Origin: Propionibacteriaceae bacterium
GTDB taxonomy: Bacteria > Actinomycetota > Actinomycetes > Propionibacteriales > Propionibacteriaceae
Reading direction: 5' to 3'
Assembly: GCA_031260385.1 (NCBI GenBank)
Contig: JAIRKB010000192.1
Location: 1 to 10,258, forward strand
Length of the DNA: 10,258 nucleotides
Positions 1 through 6,676 of the stretch are shown here, piece after piece; position 1 is the first letter of the stretch, and each line of letters begins with the position of its first letter. A program made the position numbers and the translations under genes. The notes under the pieces are model-generated. The model was not told the DNA's origin, made no database searches, and was given only the letters and a program-made list of their open reading frames with translations.

Positions 1-2
1 CC

Positions 3-662
3 AGTCTAAATGACAAAAGTGTTACTACATTCGTTAATAGTTTCGAGAATGAAGACATCGAGGTTGCCCGGATTCGATATCCGACTACTGACGTCGAATT
101 GAAGCTACCCAAAGACCGCTTATTTCGTACGATGAAGCAGCGCTATAGCGCCCGGACATACGGCGATTACCAGCTAACCCAGCAAGACCTCGCTTCGCTA
201 TTCGCTGGCTTTGCCGAAGTTGATCGCCGCAGACTACTACCCTCGGCTGGTGGGACATACCCGATCGAGGTCTATGCCATGTGCTTCAACGTCCAGGGTC
301 TTGAGGGCAAGACGGTCTACTACGACTATCTCCGCAACTCCCTATCGGTGATTGGACAGTGCGGTAGTTGGCAAGATATTGAACCAATCACAGGCGCTAG
401 CGGAGCGATTGAAGGCAACCCCTCGATCTTGTTCCTATTCGTCGCATTCCCCTCCCGCGTCACCTCCAAATATGGTGAACGCGGCGACCGCTTCCTGCTG
501 ATCGAAGCCGGCCACTACCTTCAGAATCTCTCGCTGCGAATCGCCTTCGAAGACCTCAAGGGGGTTGAGCTAGGAGGATTGTTCGACCATGAGTTCAAGC
601 AGCGCCTCGGCCTCGAAGGCACAGATGCGATCATAACTCTTGGCATGATCTGCGGAAAATAG
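3..662 (+). CDS. SagB-type dehydrogenase (nitroreductase fold), 5' end cut by the window edge
   Basis: This is a flavin-dependent nitroreductase-fold protein of the SagB/azoline-oxidase type. Relatives use FMN, and in RiPP clusters they oxidise azolines to azoles; others have unknown substrates. Visible marks are an Arg-rich entry motif (RYSARTY), the family signature PSAGGTYPIEVY in the middle, and a late block with KYGERGDRF and EAGHYLQNLSL, then a final GLFDHEFKQRLGL. A TTG at 99 could act as a start and would give 187 residues. However, the frame is open all the way to base 3, and the upstream residues lead naturally into the motif preceding the domain (VELKLP), so the true start is probably left of the window. 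Third positions are more A/T-rich than in the other genes, which suggests a separate origin. It converges on mutB. Substrate and cluster partners cannot be seen. The family call is fairly sure; a RiPP role is inference. Confidence 0.8.
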   Translation, partial: SLNDKSVTTFVNSFENEDIEVARIRYPTTDVELKLPKDRLFRTMKQRYSARTYGDYQLTQQDLASLFAGFAEVDRRRLLPSAGGTYPIEVYAMCFNVQGLEGKTVYYDYLRNSLSVIGQCGSWQDIEPITGASGAIEGNPSILFLFVAFPSRVTSKYGERGDRFLLIEAGHYLQNLSLRIAFEDLKGVELGGLFDHEFKQRLGLEGTDAIITLGMICGK

Positions 663-671
663 GCTTTGACA

Positions 672-739
672 GGGTGGAACATGGGGACGGTTCCGGTGTT
701 CCAGCTATGGAACGCCGGAACCGTCCCCATGTTCCACCC
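672..739. repeat. Long perfect-type inverted repeat (REP-like palindrome)
   Basis: Two 31-base arms (672-702 and 709-739) flank a 6-base loop (AGCTAT). They pair along their full length, with one T-G wobble. Each arm contains GGGGACGGTTCC and is itself bounded by GGAAC/GTTCC, so smaller hairpins are possible inside each arm. It starts 10 bases after the stop of the SagB-like gene, in the gap between two convergent genes. It could act as a bidirectional transcription stop, although no T tract follows either arm. The sequence resembles GGGACGG-core palindromes that I recall as dispersed repeats near REP-associated tyrosine transposases. That assignment is an inference, and no transposase is present here. 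Confidence 0.85.
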
Positions 740-750
740 CCGAAACCAGA

Positions 751-789
751 GGGACGGTCCTGCTGGCTTTAGGCCAGCAGGACCGTCCC
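751..789. repeat. Second GGGACGGT-type inverted repeat, terminator-like hairpin behind mutB
   Basis: Two 17-base arms (751-767 and 773-789) pair perfectly around a 5-base loop, with one further wobble pair possible inside. The arms begin with GGGACGGTCC, the same core as in the neighbouring larger palindrome, so the two form a tandem pair of related elements. On the minus strand the hairpin begins 11 bases after the mutB stop codon, where a factor-independent terminator would sit. The bases after the stem (TCTGGTTTCGG on that strand) are only weakly T-rich. It may end or stabilise the mutAB transcript. Confidence 0.75.
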
Positions 790-799
790 CCTAGTTTAC

Positions 800-2950
800 T
801 TAAGCGGCTAGGAGCTTGGTCATTAGTTCGGCGGCGGATTCGGGGATGTTGGTGCCGGGCGGGTAGATCGCTACCGCGCCACCGGCGTACAACTCCTCGA
901 AATCATCCGGCGGGATGACACCACCGACGGTGATGACGATGTCTTGACCACCGAGTTTGTCCAACTCCTCGCGCAGAGCGGGGACGAGGACGAGGTGACC
1001 AGCCGCCAGTGAGCTGACGCCGACGACGTGAACATCGGAGTCGACAGCTTGGCGAGCCACCTCGGCGGGGGTCTGGAACATCGGGCCGACATCGACATCC
1101 ATGCCGAGGTCAGCATAAGCCGTCGAAACGACCTTCTGACCACGGTCGTGACCATCCTGGCCCATCTTGGCAATCAGGATCCGCGGACGCCGACCAGCCT
1201 TCTCGGCGAAGTCATTGACCAAGCCACGGGCCTTCTCGACCATCGGGGTAGAACCGGTCTCCGAGGAGTACACCCCCGAGATCGTCCGGATCTGCGCGGT
1301 GTAACGGCCAAAGACCTTCTCTAGCGCATCGGAGATCTCACCGACCGTCGCCTTGGCCCGAGCGGCATCGACACCGAGCTTAAGCAGGTTGCGATCGGGA
1401 TCAGTGGGATCCTGATTGGCTGCCGCCCAGGTCAGACGCTCAAGCGCCGCCTGAGTCTCAGCCTCATCGCGTTCGGCCCGCAGTTGGACTAGCTTGGCGA
1501 TTTGCTCTTCGCGGACGGCGGTGTTGTCAACCTTGCGAACCTCGGGCAGGACATCGTCTTCGACGAGATACTTGTTGACGCCAAGCACGGTTTGCCGACC
1601 GGCGTCGATCCGCGCCTGGGTCCGGGCCGCCGCTTCTTCGATGCGCATCTTCGGGATGCCCGCTTCGATCGCCTTGGCCATACCACCGGCCTGCTCCACC
1701 TCTTGGATATGCTCCCAGCCGAGCTTGGCTAGTTCGTAGGTTAGTTTTTCAACGTACGCTGAGCCAGCCCAGGGATCAACCGAGCGGGTCGTACCCGACT
1801 CTTGTTGGATGAACAACTGGGTGTTGCGAGCAATCCGAGCCGCGAAGTCGGTCGGCAGAGCGATCGCTTCGTCGAGCGAGTTGGTGTGCAGAGACTGGGT
1901 ATGACCCTGGGTCGCCGCCATCGCTTCGATACAGGTCCGCGCCACATTGTTGTAGACATCCTGGGCGGTCAGCGACCAACCGGAGGTCTGGGTGTGCGTG
2001 CGCAGACTCATCGACTTCGGATTAGAGGGGTTGAACTGACGAACCAGGCGCGCCCAAAGCAGACGAGCGGCCCGCAGCTTGGCGACCTCCATGAAGAAGT
2101 TCGTGCCGGTAGCCCAGAAGAAGGACAACCGGGGCGCGAAATCATCAACCTTCAGCCCGACCGACTCGCCTGCCCGGATATACTCCACACCATCAGCGAG
2201 GGTGTAAGCCATCTCCAGATCAGCGGTCGCCCCGGCCTCTTGCATGTGGTAGCCAGAGATCGAAATCGGATTGTACTTCGGCATATTGGCCGTCGCATAT
2301 GCGAAGATCTCCGAGATGATCCGCATTGACGCGGTCGGCGGGTAGATATAGGTGTTCCGAACCATGAACTCCTTGAGGATGTCATTTTGGATCGTGCCAC
2401 CAAGCTGTTCCGGCTTCACCCCCTGTTCCTCGGCCGCGACCATGTAAAGGGCCAGGATCGGTAGAACCGCCCCATTCATCGTCATCGACACCGTCATCTG
2501 ATCGAGGGGAATCCCGTCGAAAAGCTGACGCATATCAAGGATCGAGTTCACAGCCACCCCGGCCATGCCGACATCGCCGGTCACCCGAGGATTGTCAGAA
2601 TCATAGCCCCGGTGGGTCGCCAGGTCGAAGGCGATTGACAAGCCTTTTTGACCGGCGGCGAGGTTGCGCCGGTAGAAGGCATTCGACTCCGAAGCGGTGG
2701 AGAACCCGGCGTACTGCCGGATCGTCCAAGGCTGGTTGACGTACATCGTCGGATAGGGACCGCGCAGATAGGGCGGGAGCCCCGGCAGAGTGCCGAGGAA
2801 GTCCAGGCTCGCCAGATCAGCGTCGGTGTAGAGCGATGGCACGAGGATGTGCTCGGGGGTCTCCCAGGCCGCACCCAGCTCGGGGGCTACCTGGCCTGCG
2901 CTCGGTTGGCCCGAACCCAGATCGATACTGTCAAAACGTGGAATGCTCAT
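800..2950 (-). CDS. mutB: Methylmalonyl-CoA mutase large (catalytic) subunit
   Basis: This is the catalytic subunit of adenosylcobalamin-dependent methylmalonyl-CoA mutase, which interconverts succinyl-CoA and (R)-methylmalonyl-CoA in the cytoplasm for propionate fermentation or assimilation. At 716 residues it has the usual length. The substrate-binding TIM barrel covers roughly residues 50-410, a linker follows, and the Rossmann-like B12 domain starts near 583. Tyr80, Arg198, Tyr234, His235, Lys595 and Asp599 correspond to P. shermanii Tyr89, Arg207, Tyr243, His244, Lys604 and Asp608. His601, in DGHDRG, is the lower cobalt ligand (His610 there). The constant offset of nine means there are no net internal indels between these residues. 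The ATG overlaps the mutA stop as ATGA, and only a weak GGGGG stretch precedes it, so translation is probably coupled to mutA. No meaB follows, unlike in many relatives. Confidence 0.98.
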   Translation of the reverse strand: MSIPRFDSIDLGSGQPSAGQVAPELGAAWETPEHILVPSLYTDADLASLDFLGTLPGLPPYLRGPYPTMYVNQPWTIRQYAGFSTASESNAFYRRNLAAGQKGLSIAFDLATHRGYDSDNPRVTGDVGMAGVAVNSILDMRQLFDGIPLDQMTVSMTMNGAVLPILALYMVAAEEQGVKPEQLGGTIQNDILKEFMVRNTYIYPPTASMRIISEIFAYATANMPKYNPISISGYHMQEAGATADLEMAYTLADGVEYIRAGESVGLKVDDFAPRLSFFWATGTNFFMEVAKLRAARLLWARLVRQFNPSNPKSMSLRTHTQTSGWSLTAQDVYNNVARTCIEAMAATQGHTQSLHTNSLDEAIALPTDFAARIARNTQLFIQQESGTTRSVDPWAGSAYVEKLTYELAKLGWEHIQEVEQAGGMAKAIEAGIPKMRIEEAAARTQARIDAGRQTVLGVNKYLVEDDVLPEVRKVDNTAVREEQIAKLVQLRAERDEAETQAALERLTWAAANQDPTDPDRNLLKLGVDAARAKATVGEISDALEKVFGRYTAQIRTISGVYSSETGSTPMVEKARGLVNDFAEKAGRRPRILIAKMGQDGHDRGQKVVSTAYADLGMDVDVGPMFQTPAEVARQAVDSDVHVVGVSSLAAGHLVLVPALREELDKLGGQDIVITVGGVIPPDDFEELYAGGAVAIYPPGTNIPESAAELMTKLLAA

Positions 2951-4815
2951 TTTGCAACCCCCAAATCGTCAAGAGTCTTAGTCAGGAAGGCAACGACATC
3001 CATGCCGTCAAAGATCTCACCGTCAACCAGGCCAGCGGCTTGGTCATTGTCAAGCTCGGACTTGCGCCCGGCGAGCCAGACCCGAAGCCCAGTCGCCTGG
3101 CAGGCCGCCAGGGCGGCGGGTGCGTCGGCGGCGTAAACCTTGGCGGACGAAGCGAGGATCACCAGATCGATCCCGTTCTGCCGGGCGCAATCAACGATCG
3201 CCTCGGGGCTGGGGCCATCCAAGGTGGCGAACCCCAGACCACCAACCCAGAGCAGGTTGGTCGTGAACTGCTCGCGAGGACCGTAATCCCGTCGATCGCC
3301 TAAACAGGCTAGGACGACGGTTGGCTTGGCGCCGGTCGCCTTGGCATGAGCCCGACTACGATCGCGGAGCCCCTCGAAGACCTCCGAGTTACGCCGTGGC
3401 TTAAGCCCGTCATAGGATGGGCGCACCGGGCGCGGATAGAAGTCGGTTAGCGGTTCCTCGTCTTGCATCGGGAACATCGACACCCCGGTCAAGGGGATCT
3501 TGCGGGTCGCCAAGCGAGCGTCCCGTTCGGTGTTCGTCGCCGCAATCCATTCGGCAATCTGACCGGCGGCGAGGGCTTGCGCCATCCCACCTGCGGCCTC
3601 AATCTCTTGCAACCGGGCCCAGGCCTTTTCGGCTAGTTGCTCGGTCAGGGCTTCGAAAACCCAGGCCCCCCCGGCCGGATCCTTAACGGCGCCGAGGTGG
3701 GATTCCTCCGCCGCCACCAGTTGGATATTACGAGCGACCCGCCGCGAGAAAGCGGTCGGCAACCCGTAAGCAGCGTCATGGGGCAGGATCGTCACGGCTT
3801 CCGCTCCACCAACGGCGGCCGCGAAGGCCCCGACGGTATTGCGCAGTAGGTTGACCCATGGATCATCTTTCGAGACCATCCGCAAACTGGTTACGGCATG
3901 TTGCTGGGCCCCCCGCTTGGCCTCCGGTACATCGAGAACCTCGCCAACCCGCGCCCAGAGACGACGCAAGGCCCGCAAGCGGGCGATCGACAGGAACTCA
4001 TCGGCGTCCACCGAGACCCGGAACAGGATCTGAGCGAAGGCGTCTTCCGGGGTGATCTCTTGGTCTTCAAGAGTCCGGACGTATTCAATCGCGGTGGCGA
4101 TGGCGAAGGCCAGTTGGTCAACATCGCCAGCTCCCGCGTTATCGTAAGGCGTCACGTCAACAGCGAGAGCCTGGACACCAGGATAGGCTTGGGCTTTTTC
4201 AACCCAGCCGCCGAGAGCGTGAAGCTTGGCTTCCTCGCCCGAGATCGCGGCATTGGCGAGCGGGTCAATGCCGAGGTTACCTTGGACGGCAGTCTTGCCG
4301 CTGGCAGCCCAGAAATCGAGTAAGGCTTGGGCGGCCCCCGCTTGTTGGTCGATTGAACAAACCATGATCGGCACGGCTTCCGGTTCGACCCCAGCGAGGA
4401 CGGTAGCGAGATCCCGGCGCGCAATCGCATCGGGGTCCACCCGCAACCAGACTCCCGTACCCCCCGCATTCAAGTCAGCGAGAATCGCTTCCGCTGTCCG
4501 GGTGGTGTCAGGGTCCTCGTGTAGCTGGGCGACAACCCAAGGCGCCGCACCGGCCCCACCACCGTCGCCCCGTGAACCACGGGTGAAGGGGGCTTGTCCG
4601 GGATAACCGAGTTGCTGATCCTCGGGACGGCAATAGAGCGGCTCAATCGCGATGCCATCCACGGTCACAGTTGTTAAACGTTTCTTTGCCTGCTCAATGG
4701 TCAACTCTGAACCCGGCGGGCGACGTCTGTTTAGCGCTTTTAGGACCTCACGATCCCAATCTTGTAGTGCTGGAGTGGGGAAATCACCCGCTAGCACCAT
4801 TGTTTCCTCCGTCAT
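2947..4815 (-). CDS. mutA: Methylmalonyl-CoA mutase small (non-catalytic) subunit
   Basis: This is the beta subunit of the heterodimeric mutase. It pairs with MutB and is thought to be structural. The barrel-like part spans about residues 40-480, with landmarks LAGDFP, GYPGQAPFTRG, RVDPDAIA, NAGAGDV and DPAGGAWVFEAL. The C-terminal domain keeps the cobalamin-domain fold, but the cobalt-ligand motif is replaced by GDRRDYG at about 506-512, as in P. shermanii MutA, so it should not bind B12. The end, DDLGVAK, also matches that protein. The start is ambiguous. ATG at 4815 is preceded by AAGGGA. A second in-frame ATG at 4800 has a much stronger GGAGG five bases ahead, and that site lies inside the first codons of the longer form (622 versus 617 residues). 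It is the first gene of the mutAB operon, with 160 bases upstream and no clear promoter hexamers. Confidence 0.96.
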   Translation of the reverse strand: MTEETMVLAGDFPTPALQDWDREVLKALNRRRPPGSELTIEQAKKRLTTVTVDGIAIEPLYCRPEDQQLGYPGQAPFTRGSRGDGGGAGAAPWVVAQLHEDPDTTRTAEAILADLNAGGTGVWLRVDPDAIARRDLATVLAGVEPEAVPIMVCSIDQQAGAAQALLDFWAASGKTAVQGNLGIDPLANAAISGEEAKLHALGGWVEKAQAYPGVQALAVDVTPYDNAGAGDVDQLAFAIATAIEYVRTLEDQEITPEDAFAQILFRVSVDADEFLSIARLRALRRLWARVGEVLDVPEAKRGAQQHAVTSLRMVSKDDPWVNLLRNTVGAFAAAVGGAEAVTILPHDAAYGLPTAFSRRVARNIQLVAAEESHLGAVKDPAGGAWVFEALTEQLAEKAWARLQEIEAAGGMAQALAAGQIAEWIAATNTERDARLATRKIPLTGVSMFPMQDEEPLTDFYPRPVRPSYDGLKPRRNSEVFEGLRDRSRAHAKATGAKPTVVLACLGDRRDYGPREQFTTNLLWVGGLGFATLDGPSPEAIVDCARQNGIDLVILASSAKVYAADAPAALAACQATGLRVWLAGRKSELDNDQAAGLVDGEIFDGMDVVAFLTKTLDDLGVAK

Positions 4816-4975
4816 CGATTTCCCTTCTGCGGTATGTGATCACCAAATCTCCCCAATGCCCAAGGCCGGGGTCGAGACTCCGCGCGAAATCTCCTACCTA
4901 ACTTTAGCGCAAGGCGAGTGAGGCGTGGCACGAGTTCACTGGCGAACGAAATCCACCGACCGGCGGTTGCAGAGG

Positions 4976-5224
4976 CTAGAACTTCCAGGGCTTGGGGAAG
5001 TAGGGGATTAGCAGCCAGAGCCCGAAGAGCACCACTAGAGCCGTCAGGCCGATTGCCACCCACTCCAAGACTTTACGCCCGGTTGAGACTGACAACTCGA
5101 CCCCGTCCGCACCCTCGGGGGCGGTTCGCGCCCAATTGGCCAGACTAAGCAGGCTAGCGATCGCTACGGCCGCGATGATGGTGACGATAACGACAGACAG
5201 CAGTTCCATCCACTTAATTTCCAT
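4976..5224 (-). CDS. Small two-helix membrane protein, partner of the phosphate permease
   Basis: This 82-residue protein of unknown function has two predicted membrane helices, about residues 7-30 and 54-78. They are joined by a polar loop (WARTAPEGADG to STGRK), and the tail is aromatic and basic (YFPKPWKF). I place the start at the ATG at 5222-5224, because a GGAGG lies eight bases upstream within the last codons of pitA. A GTG three codons earlier overlaps that ribosome-binding site and is unlikely. The reading frame overlaps the 3' end of the permease gene by 11 bases, so the two are almost certainly co-transcribed and translationally coupled. I recall a small membrane protein gene also adjoining pitA in Mycobacterium tuberculosis (Rv0544c next to Rv0545c). 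A role as permease accessory or stability factor is inference. Confidence 0.8.
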   Translation of the reverse strand: MEIKWMELLSVVIVTIIAAVAIASLLSLANWARTAPEGADGVELSVSTGRKVLEWVAIGLTALVVLFGLWLLIPYFPKPWKF

Positions 5225-6557
5225 CGGTCTCACCTCCAGGGTTGGTCTTGACCTTGACCTTTGGTACGGATCGTTGCTTGGGGGCCTTTAGACGCGTCAG
5301 GCGCAAGACATTGCTCTCCATCGGATGGGCGGTGAGCTTATCGGTCAGCGGCGGCAGCAAGGGGTTGGGCAGCCGGGCGGTCTGCGAAGAGACCGCCGCC
5401 TTCGCTAGCACCTTCACCTCATGAGAGTCGTTGACATTCTCCGAGGAAACATGGTTGTGCGAGGAGACGATCTTGATCACGACCGCGCTGACTACTAGGA
5501 AAACAATCGCGGTGATGAAGCCACCGTCACCGAGGTGGACTAGCCAGGCGGCGGCAGCAGCGATTATTCCCGCCGCAGGCAGGGTCAACAGCCAAGCCGA
5601 CAGCATCCGGCCAGCCGTGCCCCAGCGCACCTCATCAGGGGTCCGTGCCAACCCGGTTCCCATCACCGCCCCCGAAACGACGTGGGTGGTTGACAGGCCA
5701 AAACCGAAGTGGGAGGAGGCCAAGATTGCGGCCATCGCTGAGGTTTCGACGGCGAAACCTTGGGGAGGCTCAATATCAGCCATCCCCTTGCCCATGGTTC
5801 GCATGATCCGCCAACCCCCGGAGTAGGTGCCGAGGGCGATGGCGATACCGGCGAGCAGGATCACCCACAAGTGCGGCGCGGCGCCCGGCTCCGCGTGCCA
5901 CCACATGGTCACACCGGGAGAGATCTCTTGAAGTTGGGTGGTGCCGACGATTAGCACCAACATGATGATCCCCATCGTCTTCTGGCCATCCGCCGTGCCG
6001 TGGGCTAGGGCAACCATTAGCGACGAGACGCGCTGAGCCGTTCGGTAACGCTTCTTGACCGCTTTCGTGGCCGAGTGAGCCCCCCGGTAGGAGATCTTGG
6101 TGGCAAGGTAGGAGGCCACCCCGGCTACCAGCGGCGCAATGAGGGCGGGGAGGAGGATCTTGGAGATGACAACCGAGAAGTTCACTCCGGCCATGCCAGC
6201 TTCGACGAGGACCGCCCCAATTAGGGCGCCAAAGACGGCGTGCGATGAGGAGGAGGGCATGCCAAAGAGCCAGGTCAACAGGTTCCACAAGATCGCCCCG
6301 ACTAGGGCGGCAAACACCGTTTTGGCGGTGATAAGGGAGTCCGCCACCAAGCCCCCGGAGATGGTTTTTGCGACTTCTGTGGCTAAGCAAGCCCCGATTA
6401 AATTCATAATGGCGGCCAATAAGACCGCCACCTTTGGTTTGAATGCCCCAGTCGCTACCGAGGTCGCCATGGCATTAGCAGCATCATGGAAACCATTGGT
6501 GAAGTCAAAGATTAGGGCGACGATAACGACGATTAGGATAGTGAGCTCAATTGACAT
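5214..6557 (-). CDS. pitA: PiT-family inorganic phosphate permease
   Basis: This is an integral membrane phosphate transporter of the PiT family (PF01384), taking up phosphate or metal-phosphate with an ion gradient. The family's duplicated architecture is visible. The first repeat has GFHDAANAMAT at residues 22-32 and PSSSSHA at 101-107. The second has HGTADGQKTMG at about 186-196 and LSTTHVVSG at 288-296. About ten hydrophobic helices run to residue 365. A polar, Lys-rich tail of roughly 80 residues follows and is probably cytoplasmic. In the second signature the usual HGxND is HGTAD, with the Asn replaced by Ala. The ATG at 6557 follows a G-rich stretch (GGGGGGTTCCCC) that is a modest ribosome-binding site. 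The stop is overlapped by the small membrane protein gene. A PHO-box-like repeat and a -10 hexamer lie just upstream. Confidence 0.95.
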   Translation of the reverse strand: MSIELTILIVVIVALIFDFTNGFHDAANAMATSVATGAFKPKVAVLLAAIMNLIGACLATEVAKTISGGLVADSLITAKTVFAALVGAILWNLLTWLFGMPSSSSHAVFGALIGAVLVEAGMAGVNFSVVISKILLPALIAPLVAGVASYLATKISYRGAHSATKAVKKRYRTAQRVSSLMVALAHGTADGQKTMGIIMLVLIVGTTQLQEISPGVTMWWHAEPGAAPHLWVILLAGIAIALGTYSGGWRIMRTMGKGMADIEPPQGFAVETSAMAAILASSHFGFGLSTTHVVSGAVMGTGLARTPDEVRWGTAGRMLSAWLLTLPAAGIIAAAAAWLVHLGDGGFITAIVFLVVSAVVIKIVSSHNHVSSENVNDSHEVKVLAKAAVSSQTARLPNPLLPPLTDKLTAHPMESNVLRLTRLKAPKQRSVPKVKVKTNPGGETDGN

Positions 6558-6594
6558 GGGGAACCCCCCACAAGAGTTCGATTAACACATCTCG

Positions 6595-6600
6595 ATCTTA
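6595..6600 (-). promoter_or_regulatory. Candidate -10 hexamer of pitA
   Basis: On the minus strand this reads TAAGAT, about 37 bases before the pitA ATG, giving a leader of roughly 30 bases. There is no good -35 hexamer 17 bases upstream. That position is instead occupied by the PHO-box-like repeat, which fits an activator-dependent promoter. This is an inference from sequence only. Confidence 0.5.
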
Positions 6601-6606
6601 CCAAGG

Positions 6607-6628
6607 GATAGGTTAACGTGAGGTGAAT
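6607..6628 (-). promoter_or_regulatory. PHO-box-like direct repeat (putative PhoP/PhoB-type site) upstream of pitA
   Basis: On the minus strand two adjacent 11-base units read ATTCACCTCAC and GTTAACCTATC. The actinobacterial PHO-box unit, as described in Streptomyces, is a GTTCACC-like heptamer plus four looser bases, repeated every 11 bases. Each unit here matches six of the seven core bases. The second core ends exactly 10 bases before the TAAGAT hexamer, the spacing expected of an activator that replaces a -35 box. Its place before a phosphate permease supports the reading. The regulator gene is not in the window. Confidence 0.55.
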
Positions 6629-6676
6629 TTTTCGTCAGTCGTGGTGGTGGTCAGGCGAGATCCAGGCTCAAGCGGG

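Noticed and set aside
521..730. Minus-strand 69-codon frame starting in the palindrome at 672-739
   Set aside because: Its first codons are the inverted repeat and the rest is antisense to the SagB-like gene.
1802..2329. Plus-strand open frame of 175 codons opposite mutB
   Set aside because: It is antisense to a highly conserved coding region, shows no recognisable domain, and is expected by chance in GC-rich genes.
2648..3303. Two long plus-strand frames across the mutA/mutB junction
   Set aside because: Both are Arg/Pro/Gly-rich shadows of the mutase genes, with no family motif.
4953..4966. Small hairpin after the two-helix membrane protein gene as a terminator
   Set aside because: It has only a five-pair stem with a G-U wobble and a poor U tract; too weak to call.
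4816..4975. Possible cobalamin riboswitch upstream of mutA
   Set aside because: No B12-box or conserved adenosylcobalamin aptamer core could be found in this 160-base spacer on the minus strand.
5776..6390. Minus-strand frame of 204 codons within pitA
   Set aside because: It is the +1 frame of a clear membrane permease gene; its His/Arg/Gly-rich translation has no membrane or domain pattern.
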